10,406 nucleotides of DNA from DATEXQ01 sp035256745 (GCA_035256745.1 DATEXQ010000018.1:1-10406), one strand, 5' to 3'. Counted from the first letter of the stretch, positions 1 through 7,996 are shown. The notes: a model not told the origin generated them from the sequence alone. Translations and numbers: made by a program.

Positions 1-2051
1 ACCCCTACCCTAAAAGAAATAATCGTTCCGACATTACCAAAAACCGCATTTTTAACTTCCTCCTCAACCTGACCGATAAATTGATTTGCCACGGTTAAAT
101 TAAGTCTGTATTTTCTTGCCTCCGAAAGTATTTGGGCAAAATCAGGAGTGGCAAAATTCTGAAACTCGTCGACATAAAGATAAAAATCCCTTCTTTGATC
201 TTCAGGCATGTCAGCCCTGCTCATAGCTGCCATCAGTATCCGGGGAACCAAAATTAACCCCAGGAAACTGCTGTTTTCCTCCCCGATTTCACCTTTGGAA
301 AGATTAATGAAAAGGATTTTTCCCTGATCCATTACGTCCCTAAAAGAAAAGGAGGATTGGGATTGTCCGATGATGTTTCTTATCATTTTGTTGGTGACAA
401 AGCGGCCGAATTTGGAAACGATATAGTCCAGTACTTCCGATTTGTGGAAGTCGGCGGTTTGGGCGATTTGATCCGTCCAGTAACGTCTCACTATTGGATC
501 TTCAACCTTCGGAAGAAGTTCCTGAACATATCTGGCATCGGTAAGAGCCCTCATTACTTCAACAAAAGTTGCCCCCTCATCACACATTACGGTAAGCATG
601 GCGTTTCTGACTGCGTGTTCAAAACGCGGGCCTACTATACCGGTTTTATATGGATCAAAAAGTTTGTACATCATATTGATTACCGCCGTTGCAGCAAAAT
701 GTTTTTGATCCTCGGTTTTTGCTTCCAACAGATTTAATCCCATGGGACGTTCCGTATCCGACGGATTAAAGTAAATTACGTCTTCAGCCCTTTCGGGTGG
801 AATCTTTTTGAGTAGATCTTCAATAGCGTCACCGTGCGGATCCATATAGCAAAGACCCTTTCCTTCAATAATGTCTTGCATAATAAGTTGCTTTTCCAGT
901 TCTGTCTTTCCCGTACCTGTCTTTCCGATTATATAGATGTGTCTTCTTCTGTCGTCATCTCTAATGTTTATCTTCCTTTTAACTCCCCTATAATTACTTA
1001 GACCTAAATAAAGTCCTTCGGTAGGAATTTCTTGCGGAGCCGGAGAAGACTTGGCATAAACCCAGTGAATATGAGGCGTTGTTATTGCTTTATTGGGAAA
1101 GTGATATATTGTTGCCAACTCTTCCGAATTAAGGATTGCCCGACGGTTGCCCATTATATGAAACATGGGTTGATATCGATAAATGAAATCTTCGATAAAA
1201 GATCCCTTTTGACGTATCACCCGGGACCTAAGGGAGTTCAAATCACCCGCAAACTGTGCAAAAACGCTTCCTATATTTGCCAAGTGCGCTTTGGCGGAAG
1301 ATGCGTCATTGGACACTACTACAACTCTTATTGAGGTTTCAAAACCGACTTTGGAAACCTTATTTTCAACCGCTTCCAAGGTCTTGGCTGGAACGGAGAA
1401 TTTTGCTTTCCCGGGATCAGATTCCTGTTTTTTGGTCGATGTGATAAAACCGGATCCCGATTTTTGCCAACTTGAGTCATATGGAGTAACTACAACTTGA
1501 ATTACTGCGGCTTCATTGTCCCCCATTTTAGCCAATGCCGAAGTTAAAGAAGATAATGGATCGGTCGGAAGATCCCTATAGGTTTTAAGAGGGTAAAAAT
1601 TCTCTTTGGCAAGCTGGAATGCTTTATACGCGACCTTGCCTTCCTCCGTAAAAATGTTATATTCCTGCACTTCAACCACCTCCGCATCGGGATAAGCCCC
1701 ATGAATTTGTTTCTCAATCAAATCCTGAAACTCTTTTGGCGTCCAAATATAAAACCTGATATCTTCTTTTTTTCCCAGTATTTCAAATGACACCGTCGGT
1801 TGGGTCGAATATCCCTGTTTCCATCCTCCTTTCTTTATTGAATACAAAGATGAAAAAAGCTGCTCCATTGCATCAATTTTAATTTCATTTCCCCTGTGAA
1901 CCGAAATCTGAAGAAGAACCGAGTCAATTGACGTTTCTTCCCTTCCTCTATGGCGAAATCTTATAAATGCAAAGATGGCAACAGCCGCAATCGAAAAAAT
2001 CATTAACGAAATAAGCATCAACAGTAAAAATATTACACTTAAATCAGGCAT
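1..2051 (-). CDS. Type IV secretion VirD4/HerA-like membrane-anchored ATPase, C-terminus off the window
   Basis: The reading frame is open from the ATG at 2051 down to base 3 (683 codons), and the protein continues past the left edge. Residues about 4-32 form one hydrophobic N-terminal membrane anchor. About 340 residues without a recognised motif follow, then a RecA-type ATPase core: Walker A GKTGTGKT at 376-383, a DPHGD motif at 404-408, Walker B LYVDEF with D628 and E629, and an ANQF glutamine motif (Q657) followed by GTIISFRVG. This order matches the VirD4/TraD coupling-protein and HerA/DUF87 superfamily, which pumps DNA or protein substrates at the membrane. Which transfer machine it serves cannot be told from here. 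The gene starts 3 bp after the stop of the small upstream gene and is probably co-transcribed with it. Family-level confidence is high; the exact role is uncertain. Confidence 0.88.
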   Translation of the reverse strand, partial: MPDLSVIFLLLMLISLMIFSIAAVAIFAFIRFRHRGREETSIDSVLLQISVHRGNEIKIDAMEQLFSSLYSIKKGGWKQGYSTQPTVSFEILGKKEDIRFYIWTPKEFQDLIEKQIHGAYPDAEVVEVQEYNIFTEEGKVAYKAFQLAKENFYPLKTYRDLPTDPLSSLTSALAKMGDNEAAVIQVVVTPYDSSWQKSGSGFITSTKKQESDPGKAKFSVPAKTLEAVENKVSKVGFETSIRVVVVSNDASSAKAHLANIGSVFAQFAGDLNSLRSRVIRQKGSFIEDFIYRYQPMFHIMGNRRAILNSEELATIYHFPNKAITTPHIHWVYAKSSPAPQEIPTEGLYLGLSNYRGVKRKINIRDDDRRRHIYIIGKTGTGKTELEKQLIMQDIIEGKGLCYMDPHGDAIEDLLKKIPPERAEDVIYFNPSDTERPMGLNLLEAKTEDQKHFAATAVINMMYKLFDPYKTGIVGPRFEHAVRNAMLTVMCDEGATFVEVMRALTDARYVQELLPKVEDPIVRRYWTDQIAQTADFHKSEVLDYIVSKFGRFVTNKMIRNIIGQSQSSFSFRDVMDQGKILFINLSKGEIGEENSSFLGLILVPRILMAAMSRADMPEDQRRDFYLYVDEFQNFATPDFAQILSEARKYRLNLTVANQFIGQVEEEVKNAVFGNVGTIISFRVG

Positions 2052-2054
2052 ATT

Positions 2055-2399
2055 TTAGTTTTTTATCTTCCTTCCTTGAATCATCCTCCAACCAAAGTGG
2101 AGTGCTTTTTTAATAATTCTAATCCAAAAAACCGCAAACCAGGTTAAAGCATTATCGGGAGAACCCTTTGTCCAAGCATCCAAATCCGTTTGGTTTGCGG
2201 GAATCTGAACCGTAACGCTTTGTGTCTGGGGCGTTTGTATCAAAGGGTATCCACTATCGTCTGTCACCTGGGCAGTAAAATCATCCTGCCTTTTTACAAC
2301 TCCCCCTTTTTCTATCTCAGGAGGTATTTCGGGAGTATCCGGAATTTCCTGAATTTCCGGCGGGTTTTGAGATAACCTTTCCTGTTCGGGTGTAGTCAT
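2055..2399 (-). CDS. Small proline/glutamate-rich protein of unknown function, partner of the ATPase gene
   Basis: This 114-residue protein matches no family I can name. Residues 13-30 are rich in Pro, Glu and Ile (PPEIQEIPDTPEIPPEIE) and look disordered. The middle (about 40-80) is polar. The C-terminus (about 84-114) is aromatic and basic (WFAVFWIRIIKKALHFGW), which suggests an amphipathic or membrane-associated helix. There is no signal peptide and no cysteine. It ends 3 bp before the ATPase start, so the two form a unit and the protein is plausibly a small accessory of that ATPase at the membrane; this is inferred from position only. The ATG at 2399 has just a weak GGA about 8 nt upstream. 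The good codon flow and the tight spacing make it a real gene. Confidence 0.75.
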   Translation of the reverse strand: MTTPEQERLSQNPPEIQEIPDTPEIPPEIEKGGVVKRQDDFTAQVTDDSGYPLIQTPQTQSVTVQIPANQTDLDAWTKGSPDNALTWFAVFWIRIIKKALHFGWRMIQGRKIKN

Positions 2400-2408
2400 A
2401 ATTATTCC

Positions 2409-2437
2409 ATTCTAGCAAATATGGTAAAAAGAGTTAA
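2409..2437 (-). promoter_or_regulatory. Candidate promoter of the small protein-ATPase unit
   Basis: On the minus strand, TTAACT (2432-2437) is followed after 17 bp by TAGAAT (2409-2414), with a TG one base before the -10 (an extended -10). Each hexamer matches the sigma-70 consensus at four or five of six positions. Transcription would start near 2402, only about 3 nt before the ATG at 2399, giving an almost leaderless mRNA. Confidence 0.35.
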
Positions 2438-2447
2438 TCGGCGATTA
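2426..2447 (-). terminator. Weak candidate terminator after the adenosyltransferase gene
   Basis: On the minus strand a 5-bp stem TAATC/GATTA with a 3-nt loop (2435-2447) is followed by ACTC and five T (2426-2430). The stem is short and AT-rich, so efficiency would be low. It overlaps the candidate promoter of the next gene, so the two readings compete. Confidence 0.3.
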
Positions 2448-2474
2448 GAAATTGATAAGTGTTTCTTATAAATA

Positions 2475-3026
2475 CTATTTCTTTCTCTGAAGTTTCCAAA
2501 CCACCTCTTTCCCACCTTCTTTCAAATTAACCCAGCGTGATAGAGTAAATAGGAAGTCCGAAAGACGATTTAAATATTCAAGAATTCCCGGATCAACCTT
2601 CTTTTTCGCTTTAAGTCCGACCACTTCCCTTTCCGCTTTCCTTGACAGTGCCCTTGCATATTGCAGGAAAGACGCGTTTTTTGTACCCCCGGGGATTATA
2701 AAATTTCTCAAAGGTGAAATTTCCGAATCCATCTTATTGATTGAATTTTCCAAATTGAGAGTCTCCTTTTTTTCAAATTTCAACTTTGATCCTGCAATTA
2801 CGGAGCCTATCGTCAAAAGATTAATCTGAATTCTTTCCAGCTCTTTATTCCCAAAATCGGAATTATCTAAAAAAGCCCTGACTAATCCTAAAAAACTATT
2901 CAATTCATCAATCACCCCTAATACAGAAACAATTGTAGCATTTTTAGAAACCCTAACGGATTTCCCCCCAACTTTTTTAAATAGTATCGTTTTCCCCTTA
3001 TCTCCCTTTTTTGTATAAATTACCAC
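2475..3026 (-). CDS. pduO: PduO-type cob(I)alamin adenosyltransferase
   Basis: This enzyme transfers adenosyl from ATP to cob(I)alamin and so makes the adenosylcobalamin that NrdJ needs. The 183 residues match the usual length of the family and carry its signatures in order: N-terminal ATP loop YTKKGDKGKT (4-13), IDELNS (39-44), FIIPGG (109-114), the arginine helix ARALSRKAER (R125, R129, R133) and LNRLSDFLF (152-160). R125, R129 and F109 align, by a constant offset of 3, with R128, R132 and F112 of the Lactobacillus reuteri enzyme, so it should be active. The start is GTG at 3026; an in-frame TAA four codons upstream rules out a longer protein, and no ribosome site is visible. It follows the nrd operon but is separated from it by a terminator, so it probably has its own promoter. 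The neighbourhood strongly supports the B12 role. Confidence 0.93.
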   Translation of the reverse strand: MVIYTKKGDKGKTILFKKVGGKSVRVSKNATIVSVLGVIDELNSFLGLVRAFLDNSDFGNKELERIQINLLTIGSVIAGSKLKFEKKETLNLENSINKMDSEISPLRNFIIPGGTKNASFLQYARALSRKAEREVVGLKAKKKVDPGILEYLNRLSDFLFTLSRWVNLKEGGKEVVWKLQRKK

Positions 3027-3034
3027 GATACTAG

Positions 3035-3040
3035 ATTATA
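3035..3040 (-). promoter_or_regulatory. Candidate -10 element for the adenosyltransferase gene
   Basis: A perfect TATAAT lies on the minus strand, ending 8 bp before the GTG at 3026. Transcription would start within 1-3 nt of the start codon, which fits the absence of a ribosome-binding site. No convincing -35 hexamer is found at 15-18 bp, so confidence is limited. Confidence 0.4.
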
Positions 3041-3067
3041 TATCATCACAAATAAAATAAGGTTTTA

Positions 3068-3192
3068 TTTGAAGTTCCCTGAGACGTAACCGAAGCCATT
3101 GTGTGGTCAAAAAAACTAAGTTAGGCTTAGTTCCGAAAATTCGGCAATCTTGCCAGCATAACAGCTCCAGTTACGTCTTAAGAAATTTCAAA
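3068..3192. repeat. 125-bp imperfect inverted-repeat element between the nrd operon and the adenosyltransferase gene
   Basis: The 23-bp arms 3068-3090 and 3170-3192 are complementary at 19 positions. The inner nine bases are perfect (AGACGTAAC at 3082-3090 with GTTACGTCT at 3170-3178), and all four differences are transitions. The right arm runs through the stop codon of the second nrdJ. The interior holds two mutually exclusive small hairpins, GGCAA/TTGCC (3143-3154) and CCGAA/TTCGG (3133-3144), which share two bases, and the terminator hairpin at 3114-3132. The whole could fold as one long closing stem with internal arms. It resembles no riboswitch class I know and no transposase is nearby. 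It may be a leader RNA, a transcript-end structure or a MITE-like insertion. Confidence 0.6.
3109..3132 (-). terminator. Intrinsic terminator of the nrdR-nrdJ-nrdJ operon
   Basis: On the minus strand, AACTAAG (3126-3132), loop CCTAA and CTTAGTT (3114-3120) form a 7-bp stem followed directly by five more T (3109-3113). This is the layout of a Rho-independent terminator, about 56 bp after the stop of the second nrdJ, although the stem is AT-rich. It lies inside the larger inverted repeat, so formation of the long stem might compete with it. Confidence 0.65.
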
Positions 3193-5335
3193 GTTCACAG
3201 GTTGAAAAACCGCACCTTTTGCATTTCAGGCACTTTCCGTCCCTTACGAGTTTTAAGTCACAAGTCGGGCACAACTTAATCTGATTCTGTTTCAGTGAAC
3301 GTCCGAATTCAAATACCTGATCCGTTTTGGTTTTGTCCCTGTATACTGTCAGTCCCTTGCAACCCAACTTCCAGGCCAATATATAAGCCTCCTCTATATC
3401 ATTGGGAGTTACCGTTGAGGGCATATTAATCGTTTTTGTAATAGCATTATCTGTCCATTTCTGAAAAGCCGATTGCATTTTTATATGATCCCGCCAATTT
3501 ATATCATGGGCTACCTTAAATATTTTTCTTAAATCGGTAGGAATTTCATCTATCCCCTGTACGCTTCCGTGATTATCAATTACTTTCTGAATAAGATCTT
3601 CCGAATAAATTCCCTTTTCCTTTAATTTTTGAATAAACAAGGGAATAATTGTTTTTAATCTCATCCCGTCTATGACATTCTGTTCATAGGCTAAGGCAAA
3701 GTAGGGCTCAATTCCGTAAGACGTTTCGCAAATCACCGCATTTCCGCTCGAAGGAGGAAAAGTAAGTACCGCGACGTTTCTCGGTTTGTCTTTGGACTTT
3801 GCCCATATGGAATCGGAAACCAGTGGAAACGAACCCTTTTCCCTGGCTAAATTGACCGACGCATCGTATGCGCTTTTATACATTGTTTTTGCAACTTTTT
3901 CCGCAAAATTGTATGCCTCCTGACTGTCATAGGAAATTCCCATAATAGTAAGGGTCTCCGCCAAGCCAACGCAGCCTATTCCCAATCTTCTATGACTCCG
4001 TACCGACTCATCGACCCTGTCAACCGGAAACCAGGATGCGTCTATTACGTTATCCATTAGTCTAACCCCTATTTGCATCACTTTAACCAAACGCTCAAAA
4101 CCAAAGTGTCCCTCTCCCACAAATTTCACCAAATTGACATAGCCCAAATTACAAGACTCGTAAGGATATAAAGGTACCTCTCCACAGGGATTGGTAGCCC
4201 AAATAGGTCCGCGTTTATGCAAAAGCGGATTTGCCAGGGCAGTTCCTTTATTGATTGCCGAGAGGTTTATTATCCCCGGATCACCCGTTTGCCAAGCCAT
4301 CGCAGCGGCCAATTCCAAAATCGATTTTGCTTTAACCGTATTCACAATTTCTTTGGTTCTGGGATTAACCAGGTCCCAATATTTACCCCTAAGTACCGCT
4401 TCCATAAATTCATCCGTTATTCCTATTGATATATTGGTTTTGGAAAGATATCCGTCGTTCTGTTTTGCGGAAATAAAATTAAAAATATCGGGATGACTGA
4501 CGTTTAATATTGCCATGTTTCCCGACTCGTACCTGCCTTCTTGTCGAAAGAGTGAGGTCATCAGATCGAACATCTCAATCATCTTTACCGGTCCTGCCGC
4601 CAAATCCGGTATCCCTCCGACAAGATCACCCTCGGGTCTTATCTTTGAAAAGTTATAGCCACACCCTCCGCCGTGTTTCTTAATTAAAGTCGATTTATGT
4701 AAGATATCAAAGATACTGTCTATGTCGTCTTCCATCGGCCATACAAAACAATTGGCCAGTTGAGACGCTGCCTTCCCGGCATTTGTAAGAGTTCTCGTAC
4801 CGGGTAAAAACTCAAAATTGACCATAATTTCATAAAATTCCTTAAACCATCTTTCCCGGTTTTTCTTTCCGGTTTCGACGTCGGATAAAACACGGGCGAC
4901 CCTTTCGATTAGCCCTTTGGGGGTTTCCATTATTTCACCTTTACCGCTCCTTTTAAGATATCTTTGCTTAAGTATGTATAAAGTGTTATACGATAACCCG
5001 ATATCATCTTTGATACCAAGGGAATCTTTATCCTGCTTTATATGTTTTTTATTTTCCCGAAATCGGATATAAACCTTAGCCGTTTGGGCATGTCCGTTTT
5101 CGATCAAAACTTTTTCGACCACCTCACCAATTTCGGTCGTGGCTATAGATTCTCCATTGGGATATTTCTCTCTTAAAATCCCTATTACCTCTCCCCTCAG
5201 ATATTTTGCAAGAGATTTGTTTTTACCTCCCACACTTTTGGCTGCAAGCCAAATACTTCTGAATATTTTTTCCTTATCAAAATTCTCTTCTGTTCCGGAT
5301 ACCTTGATTACATGTTTAACTATTTCTTTCGGCAT
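3188..5335 (-). CDS. nrdJ: Class II (adenosylcobalamin-dependent) ribonucleotide reductase paralogue with N-terminal ATP-cone
   Basis: This protein of 715 residues reduces ribonucleotides to deoxyribonucleotides by a thiyl radical made from adenosylcobalamin. An ATP-cone, the usual overall-activity site, covers about residues 5-95. The catalytic barrel follows: redox Cys C196, radical motif NPCGE (N382, C384, E386), second redox Cys C395, eleven residues after C384 as in Thermotoga NrdJ. A zinc-ribbon/redox tail holds C689, C692, C702, C705, C708 and C713, ending CGFSTC. It lacks the TSCPD domain of its neighbour. Two usually conserved segments differ: loop 2 reads EGRYESGN (266-273) where the paralogue has GGKRRGAN, and the phosphate loop reads PPSSG (about 527-531) where APTGS is usual. 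The ATG at 5335 has a good ribosome site. It lies 78 bp after the first nrdJ, in the same operon. Class II membership is firm; substrate and effector specificity is open. Confidence 0.92.
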   Translation of the reverse strand: MPKEIVKHVIKVSGTEENFDKEKIFRSIWLAAKSVGGKNKSLAKYLRGEVIGILREKYPNGESIATTEIGEVVEKVLIENGHAQTAKVYIRFRENKKHIKQDKDSLGIKDDIGLSYNTLYILKQRYLKRSGKGEIMETPKGLIERVARVLSDVETGKKNRERWFKEFYEIMVNFEFLPGTRTLTNAGKAASQLANCFVWPMEDDIDSIFDILHKSTLIKKHGGGCGYNFSKIRPEGDLVGGIPDLAAGPVKMIEMFDLMTSLFRQEGRYESGNMAILNVSHPDIFNFISAKQNDGYLSKTNISIGITDEFMEAVLRGKYWDLVNPRTKEIVNTVKAKSILELAAAMAWQTGDPGIINLSAINKGTALANPLLHKRGPIWATNPCGEVPLYPYESCNLGYVNLVKFVGEGHFGFERLVKVMQIGVRLMDNVIDASWFPVDRVDESVRSHRRLGIGCVGLAETLTIMGISYDSQEAYNFAEKVAKTMYKSAYDASVNLAREKGSFPLVSDSIWAKSKDKPRNVAVLTFPPSSGNAVICETSYGIEPYFALAYEQNVIDGMRLKTIIPLFIQKLKEKGIYSEDLIQKVIDNHGSVQGIDEIPTDLRKIFKVAHDINWRDHIKMQSAFQKWTDNAITKTINMPSTVTPNDIEEAYILAWKLGCKGLTVYRDKTKTDQVFEFGRSLKQNQIKLCPTCDLKLVRDGKCLKCKRCGFSTCEL

Positions 5336-5342
5336 ATTTTAA

Positions 5343-5350
5343 TTTCCTTT
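5343..5350 (-). promoter_or_regulatory. Ribosome-binding site of the second nrdJ
   Basis: AAAGGAAA on the minus strand ends 7 nt before the ATG at 5335, one of the few clear Shine-Dalgarno sites here, and it fixes that start. The rest of the 78-bp gap (5336-5413) is AT-rich. It holds a small inverted repeat ACAGA/TCTGT (5353-5371) and a TACAAT that could be a weak internal -10, without a convincing -35. The pattern fits independent translation within one operon. Confidence 0.6.
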
Positions 5351-5413
5351 CGACAGAACATTTTCGTCTGTGAACAAAATATTAATGATTGTATTAACCA
5401 TATTCATAATTAT

Positions 5414-7996
5414 TTAACATTCGGAGTGGCCACATGCCTGGCACTTGGAACAACCCTCCTGGTAGATAAGGGAGCTTGCCCCGCAGGAAGGACAAATATC
5501 ACCTATTCCTTTTATGTCTTCAAGCGTTAACTGTTCATCCGTTGAGGTGGCAGATAAGGCAGCTTCCTTAATTATTTCCGGCATGAGATTTTCTCCTCCC
5601 AAGGCTAGTCCTCCGTTAACCATATCGTGACCGTTTTTATAACTATCTCTTTCCTTATAAACCCCGTTGGAATTACCGTTTCCGTTTAACTGAACGGAGG
5701 CCGATTTCAAAAAACCATTGATTTTAAAACCGAAATGTGCCGATAGTGCCATCGCAAGAGCATCGGGAAGAGAAAGAATCTTATTCGGACCAAAACCAAC
5801 CGAGCGTCGTCCTCCTATTCCCGAAAGTTGCATTGCAATCTCTTTTGCCCTTTGGGTGGGAGCTAAATTACCCCTAAACCTGAGGGCGGTTGAAATTGTT
5901 CTCCCCAGTGCCTCCGCCATTGCAGTAACATCACTACCCGCTTTTCCGACGTTCACAAAAAGTTCTAAAGGTTCTTTATTCATATCCTGATTAATCGTAA
6001 TAAAAGCATTACCGACAGGAGTATTTACCTTGTAGGTTGCCCCGGAAACAACGAAGGGTCTTACCATGATCGGTTCTCTAATAAGTTCTTCTTCTTTCTT
6101 TTTATCCTTTATCCCCAGGTTTAATACCTGAGTATCTTTACATCCGTCTCTAAAAACCGTAATGCCTTTACAATTACCTTTCCATGCCAAAAGATAAGCA
6201 TCCTTAATATTGTCTTTTGTTGCATCACTACGCATATTAATGGTTTTGCTTACTGCATTTTCGGTATATTTCTGGAAAGCCATTTGATGCTTTATATGCC
6301 AATCGTGGTGAATTTCGTGAGCCGTACCGAAAACGGCTTTTACGTCTTCCGGTATCCCCTCCAGTCTTCTTATGACACCCTTTTCCGCCACCTTTTTTCC
6401 AATTTCTTCCGACCAAAAACCTCTTTTTTTGGCCACTTCCTCAAATTTAGGATTTAGAAAAGTCAGGGTCCTATCCAAACTTTTATCCTTAACGACATGC
6501 TGATATGCCAGAGCAAAAAGAGGTTCAATTCCCGACGAGCTGCCGGCTATTATCGAAATTGATCCTGTAGGTGCAACTGTTGTGACGGTAGAATTTCTTC
6601 TGGGTTTTCCCTTTTTGTAGATGCTTACGGGCCATAGGGGAAAAGACCCCCGCTTTTTTGCCAAAACTTCGGAAGTTTTCGAGGCTTCATCCCGAATCAC
6701 TTTCATAACCTTTTCTGCCAGTGTTGTTGCTTCCTCAGAATCATAAGGAATTCCCAGCTCAATAAGCATATCTGCCCACCCACCTACTCCGATTCCAATC
6801 CGCCTTATTGCCAAAGAAGTTTTTCTGATGGCATCAAGAGAATAAGGATTCATCTCTATGACATCATCCATGAACCTTGTAACAATTCCTGAAACTTTAC
6901 GAAGCTTTTCCCAATCTACTTCTTTCCTACCGTTTGTCGTTTTTATAAAAAAGGTTAAAAATATACTTCCTAAGTTACAGGAATCAAAGGGATATAGTGG
7001 TTGCTCTCCACAGGGATTGGTTGATTCAATAGGACCCAATGATGGTACGGGATTAGCTGAACCGGAATTTATCCTATCAATAAAAATAAGTCCCGGATCT
7101 CCTGTCCTCCATGCTCCCTCCGCTATTTCATCAAATACCTTTCCTGCGTCAAGTTTTCCGACAACTTCTTTAGTTTTCGGATTAATAAGCTCATATTCCT
7201 CCCCTTTTTCGTACGCTTCCATAAATCTGTCGGTAATTGCAACGGATATGTTAAAGTTGGTGATACCCCCTTCTTCCTTACAATGAATAAAATCCATTAT
7301 GTCTGGATGATCCACCCTCAAAACTCCCATATTGGCACCCCTCCTTTTTCCGCCCTGCTTTATTTCATTCGTTGCGGCATCAAATATTCTCATAAACGAA
7401 ACAGGCCCTGAAGCCGTACCCTTGCTGCTTTTGACCATCGACCCACGCGGTCTTAATCTGCTGAAGGCAAATCCCGTTCCTCCCCCGGTTTGATGAATAA
7501 TTGCCTGGTATTTAAGAGCGTCGAAAATCCCAATCAAAGAATCCTCAACAGGAAGCACAAAGCAGGCGGAATACTGAAGTCCGTTGCCCGTACCCGCATT
7601 CATCAGGGTCGGAGAATTCGGTAAAAACTCGTGACTTACGAGAAGTTTGTAAAATTCTTTAGCAATTTCAACAACAGCCTTCTTTTTTTCTCCCCAGACA
7701 ACCTCTGCCGAAGCTATATCCCAGGCAACCCTCCAACACATTTCTTCGGGAGCCTCAATCAGATTGCCTTCGTCGTCCTTAAGAAGATAACGCTCCGAAA
7801 GAACCCTTAAAGACTGCTCTGTCCATTCTCCTTTTGGCAACTCTTTCGGTAAGGATGGTCTTTTACCCAACTTTTTATTTATAACCGAAATTTCTTCTTC
7901 GTATGAAGGGGGGTTATAATCCTCAATAGTAATGTTTTTGGATCGTTTCGTAGTTTTAATTTTTTTATTTCTGGTTTTGGATCTTTTCATTATCAT
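5414..7996 (-). CDS. nrdJ: Class II (adenosylcobalamin-dependent) ribonucleotide reductase with TSCPD domain
   Basis: This 860-residue protein is the more typical NrdJ of the pair. The N-terminus (1-60) is basic and has no ATP-cone. The barrel carries redox Cys C145, loop 2 GGKRRGAN (215-222), radical motif NPCGE (N327, C329, E331), second redox Cys C340 and phosphate loop APTGS (475-479). Against Thermotoga NrdJ (C134, N320, C322, E324, C333) the active-site residues keep a constant offset of 7. A TSCPD domain spans about 650-760 (TYKVNTPVGNAFITI, then GSDVTAMAEALGRT). An Asn/Gly-rich linker (about 770-800) leads to a zinc-ribbon/redox tail with C835, C838, C849, C852, C855 and C860. Its ATG overlaps the nrdR stop as ATGA, so translation is probably coupled; an in-frame ATG at 7990 is an alternative start. 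All catalytic residues are present, so it should be active, with thioredoxin-type reductants supplied elsewhere. Confidence 0.96.
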   Translation of the reverse strand: MIMKRSKTRNKKIKTTKRSKNITIEDYNPPSYEEEISVINKKLGKRPSLPKELPKGEWTEQSLRVLSERYLLKDDEGNLIEAPEEMCWRVAWDIASAEVVWGEKKKAVVEIAKEFYKLLVSHEFLPNSPTLMNAGTGNGLQYSACFVLPVEDSLIGIFDALKYQAIIHQTGGGTGFAFSRLRPRGSMVKSSKGTASGPVSFMRIFDAATNEIKQGGKRRGANMGVLRVDHPDIMDFIHCKEEGGITNFNISVAITDRFMEAYEKGEEYELINPKTKEVVGKLDAGKVFDEIAEGAWRTGDPGLIFIDRINSGSANPVPSLGPIESTNPCGEQPLYPFDSCNLGSIFLTFFIKTTNGRKEVDWEKLRKVSGIVTRFMDDVIEMNPYSLDAIRKTSLAIRRIGIGVGGWADMLIELGIPYDSEEATTLAEKVMKVIRDEASKTSEVLAKKRGSFPLWPVSIYKKGKPRRNSTVTTVAPTGSISIIAGSSSGIEPLFALAYQHVVKDKSLDRTLTFLNPKFEEVAKKRGFWSEEIGKKVAEKGVIRRLEGIPEDVKAVFGTAHEIHHDWHIKHQMAFQKYTENAVSKTINMRSDATKDNIKDAYLLAWKGNCKGITVFRDGCKDTQVLNLGIKDKKKEEELIREPIMVRPFVVSGATYKVNTPVGNAFITINQDMNKEPLELFVNVGKAGSDVTAMAEALGRTISTALRFRGNLAPTQRAKEIAMQLSGIGGRRSVGFGPNKILSLPDALAMALSAHFGFKINGFLKSASVQLNGNGNSNGVYKERDSYKNGHDMVNGGLALGGENLMPEIIKEAALSATSTDEQLTLEDIKGIGDICPSCGASSLIYQEGCSKCQACGHSEC

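Noticed and set aside
3027..3187. Cobalamin riboswitch upstream of the adenosyltransferase gene
   Set aside because: The context invites it, but the minus strand lacks the conserved GCCACTG core and the B12-box sequence. A partial GAAGCCATTG occurs only on the opposite strand.
5375..5384. NrdR-box-like CAAAATATTA upstream of the second nrdJ
   Set aside because: It lacks the conserved C/G pair at one end and lies in an AT-rich gap with no good promoter, so it is most likely chance.
6858..7286. Plus-strand open frame of 142 codons, and similar plus-strand frames over 357-737, 1032-1500, 4191-4496, 5718-5990 and 8811-9206
   Set aside because: All lie antisense to well-supported genes and have no recognisable domain, so they are shadows of the minus-strand coding.
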